Of a stretch of 64,000 nt of DNA, positions 10,352 to 20,000 are shown one piece after another (positions within the stretch are counted from its first letter, which is position 1; the number at the start of each line of letters is the position of its first letter). Source of the DNA: Pythium myriotylum (Eukaryota; Oomycota; Peronosporomycetes; Pythiales; Pythiaceae); the NCBI GenBank assembly GCA_023091665.1, contig JALJCQ010000008.1:682001-746000 (forward strand), given 5' to 3'. The position numbers were made by a program, and so were the translations under genes. The notes below the pieces were generated by a model. The model was not told the origin of the DNA. It made no database searches and was given only the letters and a program-made list of their open reading frames with translations.

Positions 10352-10555
10352 TCGGAAGTTGTTCCAATCCGAAGATCTCTTGCATCTATACGAGCAAGTG
10401 TCTCCGCATTTCATGTCTTGGTCTTTCTGCCCTTTCTTCAGATTGTACGATTCGCAATGTAAATCCGTAGCTGTCATTTGCAGTCTCGCGAGACTCATTT
10501 CTTCTATCAATAAAGGACTGTGGAGCGAATGCAACACCTCCGAGCTTTCGCACTT

Positions 10556-10858
10556 GGCGAGAAGCAGCGCATTGCGATCGCGCGAGCCATCCTCAAGAAC
10601 CCCAACATCTTGCTGCTGGACGAGGCCACAAGCGCTCTCGACAGTGAGAGCGAGAAGATCGTGCAGGAGGCGCTGGACAAGGTGGTGGCGCTGAAGCGTC
10701 GCACGACGATCATCATCGCGCACCGCTTGTCGACGATCCGCAAGGCGGACAAGATTTGTGTGGTGAGTGGCGGGAAGATCGCGGAGCAGGGCACGCATGC
10801 GGAGCTGTTGGCGTTGGGCGGCATCTACAAGCAGCTCGTGGAGACGGCCTTGGAGTAG
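10556..10858 (+). pseudogene. 3' remnant of an ABCB transporter (end of NBD2)
   Basis: Only the end of NBD2 remains, from just inside the signature motif (the Q of SGGQKQR is E here) through Walker B, the D-loop, IAHRLST and the C-terminus ending VETALE. The break lies at about 10556-10560; upstream sequence is unrelated to transporters. The last codons and the first 80 nt after the stop resemble ABC2 and its 3' flank at 8101-8180 (for example GGTTGATCTTGACGATC in both). It is therefore the tail of an ABC2-like tandem copy including its 3' flank. A short open frame of 112 codons persists, but nothing suggests a working transporter. Confidence 0.88.
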
Positions 10859-11755
10859 TTGGACTAGAACGTACTGGGTGCTGCCATTGTTCTGGTTAAA
10901 CAAACGACTCTGTTCCACGCGGTTGATCTTGACGATCGTCATTCTCTTCTGGTGTCCGACGATCACTCTGCTGATAAAATGCCTTTCCGTGGCCATCATC
11001 GTCTTCGTTCGTCTTCTTCGTCGTCGCATCGACCCTCATCAGCTGATTGCCACGATGCCTCCAGCCACTGCGCCAGGGCAATCACGCTGGACGTGTCTCT
11101 CTGAGACTGTACCTCATTCGGACATCGTGTTCCTGGTCTCACCTTTTTCTGGGAAGGATCTTGAACCGTCACCGCTTGATTGGTGTAGTGTGTGTAGCCT
11201 GTTGCCGACTTGACACCACCAGCTGGCTCTGGCCTGTCGATCCTCCTTGACCTCCTCACGAGGTCCTCGCTAATAACACCAACAACTTGGCGTGGGTTCG
11301 TGTTGGTGTAGTCGTGTCGAGAGACCACCGCACGGCGCACTGCACACGCATCCATCGAGAGCGCGTTCGAGAAGAACGTCGAACGGAATACAACCAGTAC
11401 CTATGGATGGCCGCCCTGTCCCGCCTCATGCCATGCAGAATGGTCATCATTCGTTCCATTAGATTAGTACGAAATGGACCAATTTCGACAAATCCACTGA
11501 TTCAGCTGAATCAGAGTGTCCCCGACTCGCTTGCGATTCGCGCAACATCACGTGCATGATCGGCTCCCCTAATCCCGGATCCGGACATGCGATGATGTAA
11601 TCTGCCCACCGAACCCATTTGACTTGGTTTCACTATACTGGCACCACGGGTACTTGCCCACACATCATCGCATCTGATTGCAGTCGGAGTGGGTCTGTGA
11701 CTGCTTCCCCTTCCCCGTTCTAGTGTCGTGGCCACTCGGTACTGTACTGTACGAA
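10859..11755. other. Intergenic region before ABC3
   Basis: The first 80 nt are the remnant's 3' flank, related to 8104-8180. The rest has no recognised gene. The long minus-strand open frame entering from ABC3 (to 11511) is an antisense shadow. Confidence 0.6.
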
Positions 11756-11777
11756 CCAACGCCAACGTTGGCGTTGG
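11756..11777. promoter_or_regulatory. 22-bp perfect palindrome upstream of ABC3, shared core with ABC4
   Basis: A perfect palindrome centred on CCAACGTTGG, 31 nt before the ABC3 start codon. GCCAACGTTGGCGTT occurs again at 30121-30135 in the same place upstream of ABC4. A dimeric transcription-factor site is a fair inference. Confidence 0.5.
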
Positions 11778-11778
11778 G

Positions 11779-11795
11779 CCCATTCGCCAACTTGC
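11779..11795 (+). promoter_or_regulatory. INR/FPR-like initiator of ABC3
   Basis: CCCATTCGCCAACTTGC resembles the oomycete INR (YCAYTYY) followed by an FPR-like AACTTGC (MWTTTNC with one mismatch). It lies 12 nt before the ATG. Nearly the same string precedes ABC4 (30152-30168). Confidence 0.45.
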
Positions 11796-11807
11796 CAACG
11801 GATCGCC

Positions 11808-14800
11808 ATGGCCATCAAGTCTCCACGAGATCCGACGGACGCCAAGCTCGTCGATGACGCGGCGCCGTACGTCCAGGTGCTCACGCCCGGCGCCGACGAC
11901 CAGCCCAAGAAGACGCTCAGCGACAGCGGCGCCAGCGACGCCAAGGACAAGGCGCCCAAGGGCCCGGCCGGGCCGCCGCTGCCCTTCTCGCAGCTCTACC
12001 GCTACGCCACGCCCTTCGACCGGCTCTGCATCGTCGTCGGCGTGCTCTGCGCTGGTGCCAACGGCGCGCTCTTCCCCTGCATGGCGCTCGTCTTCGGTAA
12101 CGCCATCCAGTCCTTCCAGCGCGCCGACGGCGGCGTCGACACGAGCGCCGTGAACAAGGCCGCGCTCGAGTACATGTACATCGCCATTGGCCTCTTCGTG
12201 ACCGACTACATCGCCTACGTGCTCTTCATCAACACGGCCGAGCGACAGATGAAGGCGCTGCGTAACGAGGCGCTGCAACACATGCTCTACATGGATATTG
12301 GATGGTACGACTCGAACGACGCGCTCCAGCTCTCGAGCCGACTCACGGGCGACACGGTCAAGATCAAGGACGGCATGGGCAGCAAGCTCGGCGACTCGTT
12401 CAAGTACACGTGCCAGTTCTTTGCCGGTTACATCATCGGCTTTTACAAGGGCTGGGATATGACGCTCGTCATGTCCTGCGTCATGCCCTTCATGGCCCTC
12501 TCGCTTGGATGGCTGCTCAAGATCATGCGCTCGCGCTCGGAGCACTCGCAGAAGATGTACGCCGAGGCCGGTGCCGTCGCTGAGGAGACGCTGGGCTCGA
12601 TCCGCACGGTGGCCTCGCTCAACGGCGAGAAGCGTGCGATCGCCAAGTACAACGCCAAGGCGCTCGTCGCCGAGACCGAGAACATTCAGCTCGCCAAGTA
12701 CACGTCTTCCGTGTTTGGTCTCTTCTTCGGAAGTATCTGGGTCATGTACGCTGCCGGGCTCTGGTACGGCGGTTCGCGAGTGGCTGACGACAAGTCCACG
12801 CCTGCCAAGGTCTTCCAGGGATTCTTTGGTGTGTTGCTCGGTACGATTTCACTTGCTCAAATCTCTCCGAACATTTCGGCCGTCGCGGAAGCTCGTGGTG
12901 CAGCGGCTGCAATTTACAAGATTCTGGATACCCCCTCGGCGATCGATGCCTCTAAGGAGGATGAGGGTTTCGTCCCGGAGACTTGCGCCGGCCACATCCA
13001 GGCCGTCGATTTGCACTTCACATACCCAAGTCGTCCGGACGCACCAATTCTTAACGGCTACAACGTCACTATCGAGTCTGGTCAAACCGTCGCCTTCGTT
13101 GGCGCCAGCGGTGGAGGCAAGAGTACACTCATAGCACTGCTCGAACGCTTCTACAACCCCCAAAGCGGACAAATCCTGCTCGACGGACGCGACATCAGCA
13201 CCCTCAACCTCAAGTGGCTGCGCTCGCAGATCGGTATGGTCTCTCAGGAACCGGTCTTGTTCGCCCGTACGATCTACGAGAACATCGCTGCTGGTGGCCA
13301 GAACATCAGTCGCGAACAGGCGATCGAGGCGGCGAAGATGGCGAACGCCCACAACTTCATCATGTCGTTGCCGCAGCAGTACGATACGTTGGTCGGTGAG
13401 AAGGGTGTGTCGCTTTCTGGTGGTCAGAAGCAGCGCGTGGCCATCGCTCGTGCCGTCGTGCGTAACCCAAAGATCCTCGTCCTTGATGAAGCCACGAGTG
13501 CACTTGACAACGAGAGCGAGCGCGTTGTGCAGGACGCGCTGAACGAACTGATGGACAAGACCAAGATGACGACGCTCGTGATTGCCCACCGTCTGTCTAC
13601 GATTCGTCGTGCCGACAAGATCGTGGTGCTGTCTGGTGGTCGTGTGGTGGAAGAGGGCAAGCACGACGAGTTGTTGGCGATTCCTGATGGAGTGTACAAC
13701 AACCTGTACACGATCCAGGAAGAAAAAGCAAAGGAAGAGGCCGAAGCCGCAGCTGCAGATCTCGCCAAGGTTGCTGAGGTTGCTGTTGCCACGGAGATGC
13801 AGCGAACCTTGAGCCGTCGTTCGTCCAAGAGTTTCCACGATGTGGATACAGGTTTTGTTGAGGAAGAAGAAGGTCCCAAGAAGAAGTTCACGATCATGGA
13901 TGCCATGCGGTTCAGCCGCCCAGAGCGCAAGTTCTTCTACATCGGCATGTTCGCGGCTGCGGTCTGTGGTTTCGGTCTGCCAACGTCTGCTGTCTTGATT
14001 TCCCAGTTGGTTACCTCGATGACTCAGAAGTACGGCAAGTACAAGGACCTCGGTGATCGCTCTTACCTTGATGACCTATCCAATGATGTCACGATCTACG
14101 GTATTTGCTACCTCGCTGGTGCCGTTGCCATGTTCGCGTTCACGGCGATCCAGTCATACTGCTTCCGCTACATGGCTGAAAAGCTGACATCGCGCCTCCG
14201 CGACATTCATTTCACTGCGTTGTGCCGACAGAACATTGCCTTCTTCGATGAGAAGAAGAATGGAACTGGTGCATTGACGGCTGACTTGTCGACGAACGCC
14301 ACCAAGGTCGCGATGCTTTCGGGTGATTCGCAGGGTCGTGTTGTTCAGGCCGCGTTCACGTTTATTGCCGCTCTTATCATTTCGTTCACGACGGGTAGCT
14401 GGCTGCTTACCCTCATCATGCTTGCTGTCTTCCCGTTGCTGATCATGGGCCAGATTGTTCGCATGAAGAACCTCAAGGGCTCGGATGGATTGTCGGACGA
14501 GCTTGCTGATGTTGGTGCTCATGCTTCGGAGGCACTAAGCAACATCCGAACGGTTGTGTCGCTTGGCCTGGAAAAGAGCTGGACGAAGAAGTTCGAGGAG
14601 CTGCTCGAAATGCCCATGAAGCAGGGTCGTCGTGAGGCCCAGGTCAACGGCATTGCACTTGGCTTCAGCTCCTTCATTGTATTTGCGACCTACTCTTTGG
14701 TCTTCTGGTACGGTGGCAAGCTTGTCGCGCGCGGTGACATCAAGTTCATCGAGTTGATGCGAACGCTCATGGCCATTATGATGTCGGCCCAGGGCGTTGG

Positions 14801-15668
14801 TAACGCAGCCTCGTTCCTCGGTGAGTCTGAGAAGGCTCTCAAGTCTGGTGCTGCTATCGTCGCGATTCGTGACCGACCTCTTCCAGTTGATTCGTTCGAC
14901 GAAAGCGGTCTCCGACCAGACACCGTCGAAGGCAAGATCGAGTTCAAGAACATCACCTTCCGATACCCAACTCGCCCAGGCGTCACAGTGCTCAAGCGCT
15001 ACAACCTCACCATCGAGCCTGGTCAAACCGTCGCCTTCTGCGGTCCCTCAGGAGGTGGCAAGTCCACATGCATCTCGATGATCGAACGCTTCTACGATCC
15101 CGTCGAGGGCGAAGTGCTGCTCGACGGACGCAACCTCAAGGACCTGAACGTGCAGTGGCTACGTAGCCAGATCGGTCTCGTGGGTCAGGAGCCGACGCTG
15201 TTCATCGGCACGATCGCAGAGAACATCGCGTACGGTCTGGACTTCAAGCCATCGCACGAGGAGATCGTGACGGCGGCCAAGATGGCGAACGCGCACGACT
15301 TCATCACGCAGTTCCCGGACGGATACGAGACGCAGGTGGGCATGAAGGGCGAGCAGTTGTCTGGTGGTCAGAAGCAGCGTATCGCGATCGCGCGAGCCAT
15401 CCTCAAGAACCCCAACATCTTGTTGCTGGACGAAGCCACAAGTGCGTTGGACACGGAAAGCGAGAAGATCGTGCAGGAGGCGCTGGACAAGGTGGTGGCG
15501 CTGAAGCGTCGCACGACGATCATCATCGCGCACCGCTTGTCGACGATCCGCAAGGCGGACAAGATTTGTGTGGTGAGCGGCGGGAAGATCGCGGAGCAGG
15601 GCACGCACGCGGAGCTGTTGGCGTTGGGTGGCATCTACAAGAAGCTTGTAGAAAGCTCCACGTCCTAA
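11808..15668 (+). CDS. ABC3: ABCB/P-glycoprotein-type full transporter
   Basis: A complete 1286-residue protein with a GCCATGG start context. The N-terminus is Asp/Lys/Pro-rich and cytoplasmic. TMD1 covers about residues 65-375, NBD1 has Walker A near residue 432 and Walker B near 559, a charged linker follows, and TMD2 is followed by NBD2 with Walker A near 1079. Both signature motifs are LSGGQKQR and both D-loops SALD, so both ATP sites look competent. Single exon with high GC and strong codon bias toward C/G at third positions in the first third, unlike ABC2. NBD1 (from about 13085) and NBD2 are close to ABC1/ABC2, and NBD1 matches ABC1 better than ABC2 in places. A drug or metabolite exporter is expected from the family; the substrate is unknown. 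Confidence 0.96.
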   Translation: MAIKSPRDPTDAKLVDDAAPYVQVLTPGADDQPKKTLSDSGASDAKDKAPKGPAGPPLPFSQLYRYATPFDRLCIVVGVLCAGANGALFPCMALVFGNAIQSFQRADGGVDTSAVNKAALEYMYIAIGLFVTDYIAYVLFINTAERQMKALRNEALQHMLYMDIGWYDSNDALQLSSRLTGDTVKIKDGMGSKLGDSFKYTCQFFAGYIIGFYKGWDMTLVMSCVMPFMALSLGWLLKIMRSRSEHSQKMYAEAGAVAEETLGSIRTVASLNGEKRAIAKYNAKALVAETENIQLAKYTSSVFGLFFGSIWVMYAAGLWYGGSRVADDKSTPAKVFQGFFGVLLGTISLAQISPNISAVAEARGAAAAIYKILDTPSAIDASKEDEGFVPETCAGHIQAVDLHFTYPSRPDAPILNGYNVTIESGQTVAFVGASGGGKSTLIALLERFYNPQSGQILLDGRDISTLNLKWLRSQIGMVSQEPVLFARTIYENIAAGGQNISREQAIEAAKMANAHNFIMSLPQQYDTLVGEKGVSLSGGQKQRVAIARAVVRNPKILVLDEATSALDNESERVVQDALNELMDKTKMTTLVIAHRLSTIRRADKIVVLSGGRVVEEGKHDELLAIPDGVYNNLYTIQEEKAKEEAEAAAADLAKVAEVAVATEMQRTLSRRSSKSFHDVDTGFVEEEEGPKKKFTIMDAMRFSRPERKFFYIGMFAAAVCGFGLPTSAVLISQLVTSMTQKYGKYKDLGDRSYLDDLSNDVTIYGICYLAGAVAMFAFTAIQSYCFRYMAEKLTSRLRDIHFTALCRQNIAFFDEKKNGTGALTADLSTNATKVAMLSGDSQGRVVQAAFTFIAALIISFTTGSWLLTLIMLAVFPLLIMGQIVRMKNLKGSDGLSDELADVGAHASEALSNIRTVVSLGLEKSWTKKFEELLEMPMKQGRREAQVNGIALGFSSFIVFATYSLVFWYGGKLVARGDIKFIELMRTLMAIMMSAQGVGNAASFLGESEKALKSGAAIVAIRDRPLPVDSFDESGLRPDTVEGKIEFKNITFRYPTRPGVTVLKRYNLTIEPGQTVAFCGPSGGGKSTCISMIERFYDPVEGEVLLDGRNLKDLNVQWLRSQIGLVGQEPTLFIGTIAENIAYGLDFKPSHEEIVTAAKMANAHDFITQFPDGYETQVGMKGEQLSGGQKQRIAIARAILKNPNILLLDEATSALDTESEKIVQEALDKVVALKRRTTIIIAHRLSTIRKADKICVVSGGKIAEQGTHAELLALGGIYKKLVESSTS

Positions 15669-17041
15669 GCACTGATTCCTTACATCTCATAGACTCGTCA
15701 ACCCGAAAAGCTTTCGATAATAAAATCTACAGTTAACGCAGAAGGATCTGTTCCTTCGATAGTCAGTCGGCGTGATTTAATTAACGGGCATGTTGGGGCT
15801 CTACTGTGTATGTTCTCCCGAGTCTTGAAACACTGAGACGATCGGCTGCTTCGAGAGTCGAACGTGTTCTGTGACACTAGATTGCCGCATCGACGCTCTC
15901 CAACATTCTCCTCACTACTACGTAGCATACTGGTGACGTTCTGACGAAAGTTGAACTCCCATCCCGAAGACTATGTCGTCTCAGTCGGATCGTCTGCAGC
16001 TACTAACAGCCACTGTCTGCTAAAGCGACGAGTCGTTCGTGGCTACACCTGAACACGCGGGAGCAGCTTCTGCTGGATCGCAAGCTTGGGTCGTTCTTGG
16101 CTTCGTTCTTGAGACGGCGCAGGGTGCTTGCATCCCAAGCAGTCGTGCTTTTGACTTGGCACTCGTAAAGAGAGCTCAACGTATCCTAGTATGTTCGTAT
16201 GCACTGCATTCTGTACTCATCAACCCGCGGGGCCGTCTCTGCTGCGGCTCCGCTCCGATCCGATCCCTGGCGTGCACTCGGGCCGCTCCATGCGTTACAA
16301 GCACAGCCCCCACTGGATCCACCGCTCTGACTTGCTCTGGCGCGAGAGCTCCTGACGTGGATGATCATCAATCACAGCTTGCCTCAGCAAGCTCCATCTG
16401 GGTCGGCGATCAAGAACTCACTCGGCGGAGGACATATTCTAGCCAATCAGCACACCGCTTCCAGACACCACTGCCCGTTTGATCCAATCAAATTGGCCAG
16501 ATGGCCTGTCTCTTGCAATGTTAGTTTCTACCGGGAACATATCAGCGAGGCAGCGTATATTCGTTCACACGTTCAGCACGGAGCCCCAACAAAGAAACTC
16601 CCGTCGATCATCATCCCGCTCCTCTCCTCTCCTCTTCGCTTTTCTCCTCCTCCTCCTTGAACAAGTTCTCGACGCGAGTCGCCGTGCCTTCTGTAACGCA
16701 TCAACTCAACTCCACGGTCTCTGATCAACGCACTACAGTACATCTCAGATAAACGGGATAGGCTCGAGGAAGCCAGAACCACATGGAGGACAGCACACAC
16801 CTGCACTGCACACCCTATGGCTCCCCTCTCCCCGCCTCGCCAACTGCCCTGTCGGCAGCACACCGAGCCAGCCGTCTTTTCCGGCCATTTCTCGAGTTGT
16901 CGCGACGCTATTCATACGCGCGCCGACCAGAACACGCCGCTCGAGGGATCCTCTCAGCGGATCTAATTCGGCTCCTGTCCGCTCTGTCCGGCTCGGCTCA
17001 TCGCCTCCACTCAATCGGCGACTCGACGCATCCCGTCGACC
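15669..17041. other. Intergenic region between ABC3 and the P5 ATPase
   Basis: No gene was recognised in 1.37 kb. The open frames here (16039-16482, 16361-16660 and antisense 16745-17356) have no domain and differ in composition from neighbouring genes. The last 150 nt are C-rich and pyrimidine-rich and probably contain the ATPase promoter. Confidence 0.55.
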
Positions 17042-20000
17042 ATGCCACGCCGACGCGTAGCTGTGGCGCTTGCAGCTCTCGCCGTGGCGACGCTGCTGCC
17101 CGCGTCGACAGCCATGCGCTCGCAGCTCAAGCACCCAGCGTGCGCCGTGAACCACTCGCCGCAGTACTTTTGCTGTGAGCACGGCACGGAGAAAGAGCTC
17201 TACACGCGGTTCAACCGCCCGAGCGGCGGCGACTGGGACGAGTTCTACGTCGAAGGCTGGAAGAAGAAGCGCCAGGTCAACTTCCCCGTGGCGTTCTACA
17301 CGCCCGACGCCCCGACGTTTCAGTACGACCAGCCCGAGAGCGTGTGCCGCATGCACCGTGTCGTGGACCCTGCCGACGCCAACGTCGTACGTGAGACGCT
17401 CCAGTGCGGTCCGGGCACTGCCATCAGCGACGCTGAAGACGGCACGATCGTCACGAACACGTCGCTGCCAGACGACTCGCGTGATGCCAACGTCTTCTGG
17501 ACGTCGCGCACGGGCCTGCGCAACAGTAACACATCCTTCATCATCGGTGCGACCTGCAGGAGCCTCATGCGAGCTGATGGCTCGGTGGACACAGTTGCCA
17601 AGGCAAACTGCGTGTCCCCGACGGTGCAGTCCACGTATCGCTTCCAGACCTACACCGAGGCACCGCTGTTGACTATCTACATCCTTTACGGCCTTCTCGC
17701 GGCCGCTCTTGTGCTCTGGGTGGCGCTTCGGGCGTCGCTTTCCGTACTCATCCGGTCCGGCCCGCTACGCGCAGATCAGTCGACATCAGCCCCTGTGCTT
17801 CTCAAGCACCACGGGTTCAGTGGTGTTACCAGCAAAGACACCAACGCGCGGTTTCTGGAAGAGACCACGCCAACGCAAGCCGGTCTCGGGTTGCCGATCC
17901 TTACCCGCCGCAACACTGAAGTAGAGCTGCGACTCACGAGCGACACGATCGAGCAGACCGGGTACAGAGACTCAACCGTCGGCAAGGCTGTGCTCTGGTA
18001 TCTAATCGCGCTCACGGTGCTGCTCTTCCCGATCATGATCATTGTCATCCTCGACAACAACCATCACTTCCAGCCGGCGCTCTTCGACCCCGTGAACGTC
18101 GTCATCGTCGTCTACATGCTCGTGTGGCTTATCACTTCCGCATGGCTCGTGCTGCTTGTTGTCTCTTACGACAAGCTTGTCAACTTCTTCCGTGTGCGCC
18201 AGCCGCTTGATCAGTGCCAGTATGTCAACCTCTTCAACCCCGAGGCGAGTGAGATCGTGCTAGCGGATCGCTCGGGCGTCTCGCAGTTTATCGCAAAGCT
18301 TGAAGGCATTCTCTTCCCTCGTTCTCGTAACGGATACGAGGAGACACTGCGTGTTCAGACTAGTGAGGACGGCCATCGCTACGTGGAGTTCCAACATCTG
18401 CGCTACATATACGACGAGCTCTACGGCAAGTTCGTTCCTGGCAGCGTTCCTTTCCCGGACACGTTCTCGCAGATCCTCGAGCAACGCCAGGGACTTACGT
18501 CCATTGACGTGGCTCGCCGCAAGGCTATCGTCGGCAGCAACGCCATCGAGGTGCCCATGCCTAGCACAGCGCACTCGATCGCTAAGGAGGCCTTCCACTT
18601 CTTTTACATCTACGAACTCATGTGCTACTACGTATGGTTCTTCACGGGCTACTACAAAGTTGCCGTGGTCAACACGGTCATTATTGTTGGCGTCATCTCG
18701 TTCAACATCATCACCAAGCGCCGCATTCTCGCGAGTGTGCTCAAGATGACTCGTGTTCATGGTGGCGTCGCTGTCAAGCGAGATGGCGTCTGGCAGACCA
18801 TTAAAGTGAGCCAGCTTGTGCCCGGCGACCTCGTGCGCGTCGTTGAGAACTGGGATTTGCCCTGCGACCTCGTGCTCATCAAGGGTACCGTGTTGTGCGA
18901 CGAATCCTCGCTCACGGGCGAGTCGATGCCTGTGCAAAAGTTCCCGGTCCCCACGCAGAGCAACGAGCAGTACGATCCCGAGGATCAAACAGGCAAGAAG
19001 CATACGCTATTTGCCGGTGGTCGCACGCTTGCCTCAGGTAGCGCCAACCGCCTACTCGAAAAACATGACGAGGTACTCGCGATCGTGACTTCGATTGGCG
19101 CGCACACAGTTCGCGGCCAGCTGATCCAGTCAATCCTGTACCCGGCGCTCGTTCGCTTTAAGTACGAAGAACACCTCAAGGCCTGCATATTGTTCCTTCT
19201 CTTCTACGGGATTATCGCGGCTTACATCGCGATGCGCTTCCTCATGGACAACGCCGGTCTCAGCAACACAATGTTTGCGTTCGTGTACGGCATGTTCATG
19301 CTCTCGGCCGTGTTGAGTCCGCTCATCCCTGTGGCCATTACGGTTGGTCAGTTTAACGCCTCCAAGCGACTTCAGTCGCGTGGCATCTACTGCCTCAACG
19401 CTTCGCGCGTCGCGCTCTGTGGCAAGGTGCGTGTCTTCGCGTTCGACAAGACAGGCACGATTACCAAGGAAGGCCTCGACTTCCGTGGTGTGATCCCCGT
19501 TGACTCGCTGCATTTGCGCAAGGCCACCAAGGGCGCCAGCTTCCTGCGGGAGGCAAACGATCTCACAAGTCCGGACCTGAATCTCATGATGAAGTTCGCG
19601 CTCGCAACGTGCCACGCCGTCGGCTACCTTGACGACGAGCTCGTGGGCAACGAAGTTGAAGTCAAGATGCTTGAAGCCACGCAATGGCGGCTCATCGAGG
19701 AGCTTGTCGTGGATGTGGATGGCAATGAGCACGTGCGGTCGATCATCGAGTCGCCCGACGGCGCTCACACGCTTGAAATCCTCAAGCGCTTCGAGTTCGA
19801 CCACACGCGTGCGTCCATGTCGGTTGTTGTCGAGGATCTCCAAACGCGCCGGCGCTACGTGTTCTGCAAGGGGTCGTACGAGAAGCTCCAGGACGTTTGC
19901 CAGATCGTGACATTACCACAAGACTACACGCAACGTGCCGAGCGGCTCGCAAAGGACGGTTGTTACGTGCTGGGAATCGGCTTTAAGGAGCTCCCCAAGA

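Noticed and set aside
11511..12545. 344-codon minus-strand frame opposite the start of ABC3
   Set aside because: Antisense to the GC-rich ABC3 5' coding region; Glu/Arg/Val-rich composition typical of shadows.
16039..16482. 147-codon open frame upstream of the P5 ATPase
   Set aside because: Odd composition, no ATG-context or domain support, and overlapping frames of similar length.
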